Positions 19,555 to 26,761 of a stretch of 53,437 bases of DNA are shown here, in pieces (position 1 is the first letter of the stretch; each line of letters opens with the position of its first letter). The notes beneath the pieces are model-generated. The model was not told the origin of the DNA and ran no database searches. It saw only the letters and a program-made list of their open reading frames with translations. The translations under genes were made by a program, and so were the position numbers. The stretch comes from Solirubrobacterales bacterium (GTDB lineage Bacteria > Actinomycetota > Thermoleophilia > Solirubrobacterales > Solirubrobacteraceae): the NCBI GenBank assembly GCA_003133565.1, contig PKYB01000036.1:1-53437 (forward strand). The letters run 5' to 3'.

Positions 19555-19928
19555 CGCGCCGGTTGTCCTTGCGGGCGGCCACTGCTGAGGCGGACCACGA
19601 ACGCGACCGTGTAGGCGCAGAGGATGATCAGCCCCGCCGTGAGAGCGTCGGCGCGGCTACCGACGGCAATCGCGACGATGATCCCCCCGGCCAGCAGCCA
19701 GATCCGGCCAAAAGCTTCGAACAGGGTGTACCCGAGGCGCCTGACTGGCTTGCCGACCTTGGCAATCCAGCGCTTGTCGACCTCTTGGACAACGCGCTGC
19801 AAAAGCCACGTTCCGGCGCCAATCACGAAACCGAGGACCGGCGCGCCGAGCGGGATCGCGACGGCAGCGCCAATCGCCACGAGCACCACGTCGGCGTAGT
19901 GGACGAGGTTCATGGCCGGCTCAGACAT
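19551..19928 (-). CDS. atpI: AtpI-like membrane protein of the ATP synthase operon
   Basis: A 125-residue membrane protein with about four hydrophobic segments (starting VVLVAIGAAVAIPLGAPVLG and LLAGGIIVAIAVGS). It sits where atpI lies in actinobacterial atp operons, between atpZ and atpB, and probably aids c-ring assembly or magnesium homeostasis. Two starts are possible: MSEPAMNLVH at 19926-19928, overlapping the atpZ stop by eight bases, or MNLVHYADV at 19911-19913. Sequence similarity to characterised AtpI is weak, so the name rests mostly on position and topology. Confidence 0.72.
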   Translation of the reverse strand: MSEPAMNLVHYADVVLVAIGAAVAIPLGAPVLGFVIGAGTWLLQRVVQEVDKRWIAKVGKPVRRLGYTLFEAFGRIWLLAGGIIVAIAVGSRADALTAGLIILCAYTVAFVVRLSSGRPQGQPAR

Positions 19929-20124
19929 CGCTGAAGCGCCTAATGACAACGCCCATCCCGATGAAAAAGCCGAGGCCAAAACCCGCCAGCATCAGGGGCA
20001 CAAGAGCGCCGACGAGTGCTCCAATGCCGGCACCGATGCCCGCGCAGGCGAGGTTCACCGCCAGTGCGAGAGCCCCCGCGCCGGCCGCGTCCCTCCCAGA
20101 TAGCGCTCGACGGGTGTGAGCCAT
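19921..20124 (-). CDS. atpZ: AtpZ/AtpI small hairpin membrane protein
   Basis: A 67-residue protein with two hydrophobic helices rich in Gly (AGIGAGIGALVGALVPLMLA and GFGLGFFIGMGVVIRRF). This is the two-helix AtpZ pattern, encoded first in many atp operons and thought to form a cation channel or assembly factor. It is the first gene here; the 369 bases upstream carry the probable promoter. The ATG at 20122-20124 has only a weak ribosome-binding site (GGAACGACGGC). Confidence 0.75.
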   Translation of the reverse strand: MAHTRRALSGRDAAGAGALALAVNLACAGIGAGIGALVGALVPLMLAGFGLGFFIGMGVVIRRFSDV

Positions 20125-20165
20125 GCCGTCGTTCCAGTCCGCTCAAACCCAGCACACGCTCGCTC

Positions 20166-20195
20166 GTCCGGCGCGAGTCCCGAAGCTCGCCGGAC
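20166..20195 (-). promoter_or_regulatory. hairpin in the 5' leader of the atp operon
   Basis: GTCCGGCG (20166-20173) pairs perfectly with CGCCGGAC (20188-20195); inner bases can extend the stem past a two-base bulge. It ends 41 bases before the atpZ ATG. No T-run follows, so a leader RNA structure is more likely than a terminator. Confidence 0.4.
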
Positions 20196-20361
20196 GCGCC
20201 GACAAAGCGGCGTCGGAGAACGTCTGACGATGGTCGTTTTCGTCTGCGGGGGTCTTTTGGGACATCCTGGGATGCGCACCCTACATTCAGTGACCCCCCG
20301 CAGCAGACGAGCCGCTGGGGCGCCGCGAGCACCGGGAGGCGGGTGCTGCAACGGCGCGATG

Positions 20362-20390
20362 AGTGTACACCTAAACCGACTTTGTAACAA
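20362..20390 (-). promoter_or_regulatory. candidate promoter of the atp operon
   Basis: On the minus strand TTGTTA (rc of 20385-20390) and TACACT (rc of 20362-20367) are separated by 17 bases. The expected start near 20355 gives a leader of about 230 bases before atpZ. Matches to the sigma-70-type consensus are 4/6 in each hexamer. Confidence 0.45.
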
Positions 20391-20400
20391 GCTTGTGACA
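20383..20400. promoter_or_regulatory. 18-bp palindrome overlapping the -35 region of the atp promoter
   Basis: TGTAACAAG and CTTGTGACA are reverse complements except at one position (8/9). It covers the candidate -35 element, the position expected for an operator. It does not have the spacing of the usual CRP or GlnR boxes, so the regulator is unknown. Confidence 0.5.
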
Positions 20401-20493
20401 TGTGTTCGGGAACCAGAATCCCCTCTACAGCTGGGGATCTGCTTGTGCGTGGGGCGCCTCGATTGACCGCCGCGCCGGCACCAGACCGGTCGC

Positions 20494-21240
20494 TCAGATG
20501 GCTAGCGTAGCCTCGAGGCCGCGGACGTCGAGCTCGTCGAGCACGCGTGGCAGCGCCGCGAGCGTGCGCCGCCATGATCCGCTCGCCGAGTAGTAATCGG
20601 CGTCGTGGAGCAGAAGCACCGAACCCTCCGCGACCTCGCCGCCCACGAGACGCTGAGCTATCGATTCGGCCGTGGCATCCGCCTCCCAGTCGCGACCCCA
20701 GTGCGTCCAGAGCAGCGGCCGCCAGCCGTTGTGCTTGGCGATCCGCAGCGCCGCGGCATTGAAGATGCCGTACGGCGGGCGGTAGACCTCGACCTGGCGA
20801 CCTGTCGCATCCTCGATTCGTTCGCGAGCACGGGCGATGTCGTCGCCCACAGCGCGCGGTCCGAGACGCATCAGGTTGCGATGACGATCACAGTGCAGGC
20901 CGACGCCATGCCCAGCAGCGACAATCTCCGCTGCCAGCGCTGGGCTGCGAGCGACCTGCTCGCCGACAAGGAAGAACGTCGCCTTCACGCCACGGGCTGC
21001 GAGGAGCTCGAGCACCGCCGGCGTGCCCTCGGGGTGCGGACCGTCGTCGAAGGTAAGGGCATAGCCGTGCCCGTCAAGGGTCTCGTCGGAGATGCCGAAA
21101 AGTGGGCGCAGCGGCCGCAGTGCGGGCACCAGTGACGGGAGCGATGCGAGCCCCGGCAGCAGGTAGGCGCCGCTCGCCACCGAACAGGCCAGGGCGAACC
21201 GCCGCCCAACGCCGGGACTGCGATGATCGCCTTCGGTCAT
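20494..21240 (-). CDS. polysaccharide deacetylase (NodB homology domain), membrane-anchored
   Basis: A 248-residue carbohydrate esterase family 4 protein. A hydrophobic N-terminal segment (residues 14-34) should anchor or export it. The catalytic motifs are intact: TFDDGPHPEGTP with Asp65 and Asp66, the metal ligands in HCDRH (116-120), RPPYG (154-158) and LLHD (210-213). It probably removes N- or O-acetyl groups from a surface glycan or peptidoglycan. The ATG shares bases with the divergent transporter's ATG (CATG at 21238-21241); a shorter start at an internal GTG near codon 21 is possible. Confidence 0.9.
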   Translation of the reverse strand: MTEGDHRSPGVGRRFALACSVASGAYLLPGLASLPSLVPALRPLRPLFGISDETLDGHGYALTFDDGPHPEGTPAVLELLAARGVKATFFLVGEQVARSPALAAEIVAAGHGVGLHCDRHRNLMRLGPRAVGDDIARARERIEDATGRQVEVYRPPYGIFNAAALRIAKHNGWRPLLWTHWGRDWEADATAESIAQRLVGGEVAEGSVLLLHDADYYSASGSWRRTLAALPRVLDELDVRGLEATLAI

Positions 21241-22105
21241 GATTTCGTTGCTTATTGGGATAGCGGCGGCAGCGGCTGCTTCAACGCTCTACAGCGTAGG
21301 GATCGGCGTCCAGGCGGTCGATGCCCGTCAGGCAGGCCACGAGCACGCGCTGCGGATATCACTGCTGCGACACCTGCTGACGCGCGCGCGTTGGCTCAGC
21401 GGCACGGCGATGACCGCGGCCGGTTGGCCACTGCAGATCGTCGCCTTGCTGTTCGCGCCGCTCGAGGTCGTCCAGCCAGCCCTGGCGATCGGCTTGCTTG
21501 TACTCCTGGCGATGGGTGAGCGGATGCTCGGCGAGCGTCCGGGGCGTCGCGAGCTGATCGCAGTGTTGTGGATCGTTGGCGGGGTCGCCGGGCTCGCCGC
21601 ACTCGCTCCTCCGCGCACCACCCATCATGTCCATGGCATCGCGCTGGTGCTCACGCTAGGTCTGCTCGGCTTTGCAGCATTGCTCCCGTTCCTCGCGCAA
21701 CTCCTGGGGCGTTCGATCCCTAATCTCACCATGGTCGGCGCCGGACTGGCCTTCGCATGGAGCGGACTGGTCACGAAGTTCGTCGCCGACGCCGCCTCAA
21801 ACCAACACTGGATCGCCGCGGTCGTGTGGGCGGCTGCGGCGGCGTCAGCCTCGATCGTAGGCCTCACGGCCGAGATGAGCGCGCTACAAACCCGCGCGGC
21901 GATCCTCGTCGCGCCGGTGGTGTTCGTCGCGCAGACGTTCGTGCCGATCGCGCTAGCGCCGCTGGTCCTGCACGAGAGCTTCCTGCACACACCGCTCTCT
22001 GGAATCCCGCTGCTCGGCTGTCTCTGCGTCCTGCTAGCAGGGGCGACGATGATCGCGCGCTCGCCGGCGCTGCTCGCGATCAGCCGGCAGCGCGAAGCCG
22101 CTTAG
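21239..22105 (+). CDS. DMT-superfamily (EamA-like) membrane transporter
   Basis: A 288-residue protein with about nine to ten hydrophobic segments. The first is ISLLIGIAAAAAASTLYSVG, and FAPLEVVQPALAIGLLVLL is typical of DMT proteins, whose two halves are repeats of five helices. It may export or flip a small molecule or lipid-linked sugar. The start codon overlaps the divergent deacetylase start, and its stop overlaps the convergent glycosyltransferase by four bases, so the three genes are packed without any spacer. Substrate unknown. Confidence 0.82.
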   Translation: MISLLIGIAAAAAASTLYSVGIGVQAVDARQAGHEHALRISLLRHLLTRARWLSGTAMTAAGWPLQIVALLFAPLEVVQPALAIGLLVLLAMGERMLGERPGRRELIAVLWIVGGVAGLAALAPPRTTHHVHGIALVLTLGLLGFAALLPFLAQLLGRSIPNLTMVGAGLAFAWSGLVTKFVADAASNQHWIAAVVWAAAAASASIVGLTAEMSALQTRAAILVAPVVFVAQTFVPIALAPLVLHESFLHTPLSGIPLLGCLCVLLAGATMIARSPALLAISRQREAA

Positions 22106-23967
22106 CTGACCTGCGTGGGCAACGGCAGGCCGGAGAGACCCGCGGCACCGAGCGCTGAGGAAACGCGGCCGACCACGGCGGCGGCGCCACGTGACCCGCT
22201 GACCGTCACGACGACGACCTCGCCAGCGCGCAGCGGGCGCGCCAGAATCCCCTTCTTGGAATCGAGCTGAACCGAGCCACTGACTGCCACGGCGTGATCG
22301 ACGTGGGCGAGCAGACGCTGTCCGAACGTCGCGTTGCCCGGCATGAAATAGAAGAACTTGCGATGCAGATGCAGGGCTCGCGCTTCACGGCGGAGCGCCG
22401 CCGGCGTGTGAATCCAGCCGAACCCCCGGGAAGGGTTGATCGCCGGAACGGTGTCGTCACCGAGACGACGCAGGGTGTTGAGCGTTCCGCGGCTCGGGAC
22501 GACCGTGGCGGCAAACGAGGCGCGCACGCCAGCGCGCTTGAGGCGCTCCGCGACGGCGCCGACATCAGCCGCTGGGGTTCGCACGATCACAGCCACGGTG
22601 GGGAACCCGTGAGTGGCAACCGTGGCGACGGGACGTCCCACGAGGACGTTTGCAAACGCATCGATCACGTCGGTCGACATCAGAGCGCTGCCAATCCCGA
22701 GGGCCAGCAGGCCGGCGGTAGCCATCCGCGCAGCGCGCAGACGCCAAGGCGCGATCGGATTTACGCGCACAGGAGCGTGGAGGACGGCATGCGCGGCATC
22801 GCACTGTTCGCTGGCGAGATCTTCGGCCTTGCCGAGATCGCTGTGCCGGCTAGTTCGCTCGACGTGCTCCACGAGCTCCGCGGGCGAGCTGGCAAGCGCC
22901 AGGAGCTCGTACTCGGCCATGCGGCGCGTGTTGAGCTTTGCGTGGCCGACCGGAAGACCGTAGGAGACGACCGGACATCCGCGAGCCATCGCCTCGAGGC
23001 ACGTCACGCCACCGGTCGAGTGCACCAGCACGTCCGCCGCTGCCAACAGATCCGACATCTGATCGGTGAAGCCGAGGACACGGACGCGCTCGCTGTCCGC
23101 GAATTGCTCGGCGAGTCGCCCGCGCACAAGCTCGTTGCGGCCGGCGATACAGATGATCGTCGCGTCGGGGATTTGCTCCAGCTGCTCGACGGCACCGGCA
23201 AGGTCGCCAACGCCCCAGCCGCCACCGGAAACGACTACGACGCGCCCGCTATCTGGCAGCCCGAGGGCGGCGCGCGCGGCACCCGCATCGCGCGGCTCGA
23301 GAAACTCGGCGGCGATCAGTGGCCGCACAACCTGCGCGCTGCCACGCCCGGCGATCCTCTCCACGTCGGACACAGACGCCTCGTACATCACCAGGTGCAT
23401 GTCGATCCCGCGCTGTGCCCAGAAGAACAATCCGGTCATATCGGTGATCGTCGCGACGGCTGGGATGTCGAGCAGCCGGCGCCGGCGTAAGTAGCCCAAG
23501 ACGACGGTGATCGCCGGGTAGGTCGAGACGACGACGTCAGGCGAGTGCTCAGCGATCGCCCGACGCAGCGAGCGCCCGCCAAGACGCGTCAGCATCAGCT
23601 TGGTCGCCCCTCGTACGGGCGGCAGGTGCTTGAGCGCCCAGTAGTAGAGCGAGTAGGAGTGCGGCGCGACTCGCAACTGGGTGCGGTAGCCATCCTCGAC
23701 AACGGAACGCAGCAGCGGCCCCATCGCCGCAAGTCCGTCGATCAGCGTTACCTCGACGGCCTCGTCGCCGCATTCGAGCTGCTGACGCAGCGCGCGGGCA
23801 GCCGCCGCGTGTCCTTCGCCAACGTCCGCGGAGAGAATCAGAACGCGTCGTGGCCGGTCGGCGTTCGCGGTGGAACGGTCGTGTCGGTGGCTGTAGCGCA
23901 AGTTTGTCCGGGCGCGAGAGGTCACACCACACTCTACTGGCCTCACCACGAGACGTAAGAATTTCAT
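22102..23967 (-). CDS. GT28-type glycolipid glycosyltransferase fused through a membrane helix to a degenerate deacetylase-like domain
   Basis: A 621-residue two-part protein. Residues 40-390 resemble MGDG synthase/processive diacylglycerol glucosyltransferases: SADVGEGHAAAARALRQQLE at the lipid-acceptor end, VVVVSGGGWGVGDLAGA, and the donor-site motif HSTGGVTCLEAMARGCPVVS. A membrane helix follows (about 410-432). Residues 455-621 have the layout of a NodB domain (VAVIVRTPAADVGAVAERLK, RAGVRASFAATV, TLNTLRRLGDD), but the TFDDG aspartates and His ligands are absent, so it should be inactive or have another role. The first 35 residues are poorly conserved; an internal GTG near codon 15 could be the true start. 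Confidence 0.8.
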   Translation of the reverse strand: MKFLRLVVRPVECGVTSRARTNLRYSHRHDRSTANADRPRRVLILSADVGEGHAAAARALRQQLECGDEAVEVTLIDGLAAMGPLLRSVVEDGYRTQLRVAPHSYSLYYWALKHLPPVRGATKLMLTRLGGRSLRRAIAEHSPDVVVSTYPAITVVLGYLRRRRLLDIPAVATITDMTGLFFWAQRGIDMHLVMYEASVSDVERIAGRGSAQVVRPLIAAEFLEPRDAGAARAALGLPDSGRVVVVSGGGWGVGDLAGAVEQLEQIPDATIICIAGRNELVRGRLAEQFADSERVRVLGFTDQMSDLLAAADVLVHSTGGVTCLEAMARGCPVVSYGLPVGHAKLNTRRMAEYELLALASSPAELVEHVERTSRHSDLGKAEDLASEQCDAAHAVLHAPVRVNPIAPWRLRAARMATAGLLALGIGSALMSTDVIDAFANVLVGRPVATVATHGFPTVAVIVRTPAADVGAVAERLKRAGVRASFAATVVPSRGTLNTLRRLGDDTVPAINPSRGFGWIHTPAALRREARALHLHRKFFYFMPGNATFGQRLLAHVDHAVAVSGSVQLDSKKGILARPLRAGEVVVVTVSGSRGAAAVVGRVSSALGAAGLSGLPLPTQVS

Positions 23968-24040
23968 ATGAGCCGCTCTGGGCGCAAAAGTCGATATTCG
24001 TGCGGCCCTGGCGCCTCGAATGGCGGGCTGACACTCCGAG

Positions 24041-25390
24041 ATGGGCCGTAGCGTGGATTATTCGGCTGTGGTTGTATCGACGTCTGGCTCCCAACCGCTG
24101 AGCACCGCGGCCTACCGCCTGCCGCTCCGGCGCGTGATCGCGCGTCCCGCCGAGCTTGGGACGGTGGCGCTGGCGGCGCTCGTTGGCTGTGCTTTCGTGC
24201 TGGCGGCGGGGGCCGCGTCGCGCCCCTCGGATTTCGTCCCGCTGAGCAACGAACACTTCCCGAGCTGGATGGCTGGACCGCTGCACGGGATCGGATTCGT
24301 GATGCCCGAAGGAGTGCTGACCGCGCTCGTGGTCGCGATCTGCCTCTGCTACGCAGTCATCCTGTGGTGCGCCGCGGCGCTCGGCAGTCGCCGCGTTTGG
24401 TGTGCGATCGTGCTTGGTCACCTCGCCGCGCTGCTGGCACCGCCATTGCTCTCCAGCGACGTGTTCGGCTACATCGCGTTTGCGCGACTCGGCGTGCTCC
24501 ATGACCTCAGTCCCTACGTCTATGGCGCGAGCGCCGCGCCCCACGACGCGATCCTCCCCTACATCTTCTGGCGCAACGTCACCACGCCCTACGGGCCGCT
24601 GTTCACTCTGCTCACCTACGCGATCGTGCCACTCGGTATCGCCGGTGGCTTGTGGGCGCTGAAGCTGCTCGCGGCGCTCTTGAGCCTGGCTACGGTCGCT
24701 CTCGTGTGGCAGGTCGCAAAGCGACTCGGACGCTCGCCAACGCTCGCCGTCGCAATCTACGGCCTCAACCCGCTGGTGCTGGTGTTCGCAGTCGCCGGGG
24801 CGCAGAACGACACGCTGGTCGGCATGTTCGTAATCGCCGGGGTGCTGTGGCTGGTCACGAGCCGCGAGCGCGCCGGAGCTGTCGCGCTGGTGTTCGCCGC
24901 GGCGCTTAAGGCCTCCGCCGGTCTTGTGTTGCCGTTCGCGCTGATTGGAGCAGCGCGGCGGCGCCGCACGGCGGTGGCGATGCTCGCGGCGCTCGCAGTT
25001 GTAGCAATCGTCGCCGTTGCTGCGTTCGGCACCGACCTGCACGGCTTTTTGCATGCGCTGTTGGGCGAGCAGCGGGAGGTGTCGCCGCGCAGCCTGCCCT
25101 CCCGGGTCTCGCGACTACTTGGACTGGGCCGGCTAGCCGAGGTTGTCCGCGTTGCCTTCCTGACCCTCTTCGCGCTCGCGCTACTCGCCGGCCTCGGGCG
25201 CGCGTGGCGTGGATCGTGGTGGCTTGATTGCTACGCGTGGGTAACCCTTGCTCTGCTCGCCTGCACAGGCTGGCTGCTGCCGTGGTACGGGATCTGGGCC
25301 CTGTTGCCGGCCTCACTGAGCCAGAGCCGACGCTTACAGACGGTCACGCTGCTCGCCTGCGTCTACCTCTTGGCGATCAAGATCGCCTGA
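24041..25390 (+). CDS. GT-C membrane glycosyltransferase, polyprenyl-phosphomannose-dependent mannosyltransferase (MptB)-like
   Basis: A 449-residue protein with about twelve hydrophobic segments. The first outer loop after helix 3 contains SSDVFGYIAFARLGVLHDLS and then TTPYGPLFTLLTY, matching the Asp-containing loop of the MptA/MptB family, which uses polyprenyl-phosphate mannose to extend mannan chains outside the membrane. The C-terminus WYGIWALLPASLSQSRRLQT is also family-like. The donor could be made by the DPM1-like enzyme at 4796-5539. Its last 96 bases plus 15 bases beyond are duplicated at 26633-26743. Confidence 0.82.
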   Translation: MGRSVDYSAVVVSTSGSQPLSTAAYRLPLRRVIARPAELGTVALAALVGCAFVLAAGAASRPSDFVPLSNEHFPSWMAGPLHGIGFVMPEGVLTALVVAICLCYAVILWCAAALGSRRVWCAIVLGHLAALLAPPLLSSDVFGYIAFARLGVLHDLSPYVYGASAAPHDAILPYIFWRNVTTPYGPLFTLLTYAIVPLGIAGGLWALKLLAALLSLATVALVWQVAKRLGRSPTLAVAIYGLNPLVLVFAVAGAQNDTLVGMFVIAGVLWLVTSRERAGAVALVFAAALKASAGLVLPFALIGAARRRRTAVAMLAALAVVAIVAVAAFGTDLHGFLHALLGEQREVSPRSLPSRVSRLLGLGRLAEVVRVAFLTLFALALLAGLGRAWRGSWWLDCYAWVTLALLACTGWLLPWYGIWALLPASLSQSRRLQTVTLLACVYLLAIKIA

Positions 25391-25482
25391 GCCGTTTGCG
25401 GCGCCCGTGCACCCGAGGCGCTCAACTCAGCCGGAGTCCTCTAACGCTCTGGCGCCCTCCCAGCGGCGGAAAGCGTGAGTAG

Positions 25483-25689
25483 CTACAAAGCCGCCGCTTC
25501 GGCCGCCTTCATCGCGTCATCGAGCGAGGTATGGGTGCTCTCCACGTGGCCTTCGCTCATCACGTGGTACCCGACGCGCGGATCGCCGACGCTTGGGGGC
25601 GTGGTCGTGATCGTTCGGACCACGATCCCATCCTCATCGACGAGTACGTGTACCCGAATATCCGGCTGCTGCCACGCCAACCTTCGCAT
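25483..25689 (-). CDS. small hypothetical protein
   Basis: A 68-residue protein with no membrane segment. It reads DIRVHVLVDEDGIVVRTITT, then RVGYHVMSEGHVESTHTSLD and ends in an Ala-rich helix. The alternating polar/hydrophobic pattern suggests a small alpha/beta fold. I do not recognise a family. AGGCGAGG lies three bases before the ATG as a possible ribosome-binding site. It stands alone between the GT-C gene and the DUF1003 gene, with AT-richer DNA upstream (25690-25885) that may hold its promoter. Confidence 0.5.
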   Translation of the reverse strand: MRRLAWQQPDIRVHVLVDEDGIVVRTITTTPPSVGDPRVGYHVMSEGHVESTHTSLDDAMKAAEAAAL

Positions 25690-25885
25690 TTCCTCGCCTC
25701 GTCTCGGAGAGCCTCAGCGCGAGTTCCAACCTCACGCGGTACTCCCCCGGACGACGATTGGCCCGTCGCAACGCAAACCTAACACAAGTCTAACCCAAAC
25801 ACACCCGGGCCCACGAGCGCCCTTCGCCCGTCGATTCGGTCTATGCGGCGGCTGACGGCGGCTGTGAAGCGCCGGTGGAGCTCAC

Positions 25886-26422
25886 TCACTTATGGCAGGT
25901 TGCATTGTGGACATCCTCTATGAGCGTTGTTAGCTTCTTCGCGACTGCGCTGATCTCCTCAGTCAGCTTTGTGTTCTGCTGCAGCAGGTCGGTCTGGAAC
26001 TGCGCCAGCTCGTCACGGTGGGCCGCTGCCGCAGCCTCGTTGGCGGCGTCGGTCCGCGTCTGCGCCTTCTGGGCGATGATCACAAGCGCGCCGGTGTAGA
26101 AGGCCACGCCAGAGAAGATCAGGTTCAGCAGGATCCACGGCTCGGGGTCGAACTGACCGCCCTTGCTGAGCGCCGTGAACGTGTGCTCGATGTAGGGGAT
26201 CGCGCCATTTATTAGCACCCAACCGAGAATGATCAGAGAGCCGATGACAACAAACGCGACAGTGCCCATACCGCTCGCGACACCCTCGGCCACGCGCTCC
26301 ATAAAGCTGCTGCCGCCAGCGTACGGCGACCTGTTACCGTCAGCATCCGGCTGGTAGTGCTTGTGGTGGCGCAACGGGTCGAGCTTCGTCAGCATTCCCG
26401 GCTTAGCGTCGGCTGCGGCCAT
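25886..26422 (-). CDS. DUF1003 family membrane protein
   Basis: A 178-residue protein starting MAAADAKPGMLTKLDPLRHH, supported by AAAGGAG nine bases before the ATG. It has two membrane helices (VAFVVIGSLIILGWVLING and ILLNLIFSGVAFYTGALVII) separated by a short loop, then RTDAANEAAAAAHRDELAQF and a coiled-coil tail LQQNTKLTEEISAVAKKL. This is the DUF1003 layout; the function of the family is not established. Codons include more A/T-rich choices than the neighbouring housekeeping genes. It lies between the GT-C gene and its duplicated fragment. Confidence 0.85.
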   Translation of the reverse strand: MAAADAKPGMLTKLDPLRHHKHYQPDADGNRSPYAGGSSFMERVAEGVASGMGTVAFVVIGSLIILGWVLINGAIPYIEHTFTALSKGGQFDPEPWILLNLIFSGVAFYTGALVIIAQKAQTRTDAANEAAAAAHRDELAQFQTDLLQQNTKLTEEISAVAKKLTTLIEDVHNATCHK

Positions 26423-26761
26423 GGGGCTCTCCTTTGCTGTCAGGTCGAGTGAGCTTGCAATAAACCAGGTGTGCCGTTTGGTCTGACTTAATTGGCGCCA
26501 GCCCACAGCCCGCAACCCCGGTATCAACAACCTACTCAGGAACTAGTTGAGCTAGCCAGACGAAACTCATAGCTTGCTCAGAGTCAGGTGGTGGGAAAGC
26601 AGGCCTCGACCGTGCGACTCGATGCCGCCTGTTGGGCCTTGTTGCGGGCCTCACTGAGCCAGAGCTGACGGATACACACGAGGACGCTGCTCGCCTGCGT
26701 CTACCGCATGGCGATCAAGATCGCCTGAGCCACTTGTGGCGCCGGACCGCCAGGACCACCC
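26423..26761. other. 339-base stretch without an intact gene
   Basis: Contains the leader of the DUF1003 gene (minus strand, AT-richer around 26450-26560), a stretch with no recognisable signal (26560-26632) and a fragment copied from the 3' end of the GT-C gene (26633-26743) next to the wecA stop. Confidence 0.6.
26633..26743 (+). pseudogene. duplicated 3'-end fragment of the GT-C mannosyltransferase-like gene
   Basis: These 111 bases align without gaps to 25295-25405, the last 96 bases of the GT-C gene plus 15 bases beyond its stop; by hand count 14 positions differ. The reading frame is broken by TGA where the parent has Arg (AGC CGA becomes AGC TGA), while the final codons GCG ATC AAG ATC GCC TGA are preserved. 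It is therefore a remnant, not a gene. The copies are in the same orientation, 1338 bases apart, and flank the small hypothetical and DUF1003 genes. Confidence 0.85.

Larger units (their letters stand above)
20125..20493. other. 369-base non-coding region between atpZ and the deacetylase gene
   Basis: Holds the leader and promoter of the atp operon (minus strand): a hairpin at 20166-20195, a second smaller inverted repeat (AGCACC/GGTGCT around 20336-20355), a promoter-like pair at 20362-20390 and a palindrome at 20383-20400. The deacetylase gene ends at 20494 on the same strand, so its transcripts may also read through. A 111-codon open frame crosses the region but its composition does not look like a protein. 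Confidence 0.6.

Noticed and set aside
20055-20390. 111-codon open frame over the atp leader
   Set aside because: Pro/Arg-rich with no domain pattern, and it would overlap atpZ in another frame. The region is better explained as leader and promoter.
23549-25054. 501-codon minus-strand open frame opposite the GT-C gene
   Set aside because: It is antisense to a clear multi-pass membrane protein and its Gln/Arg/Glu-rich translation is typical of a shadow frame.
25295-26743. The duplicated segments considered as ends of an insertion sequence
   Set aside because: No transposase gene lies between them, the repeats are direct, and they derive from coding sequence of a neighbouring gene.
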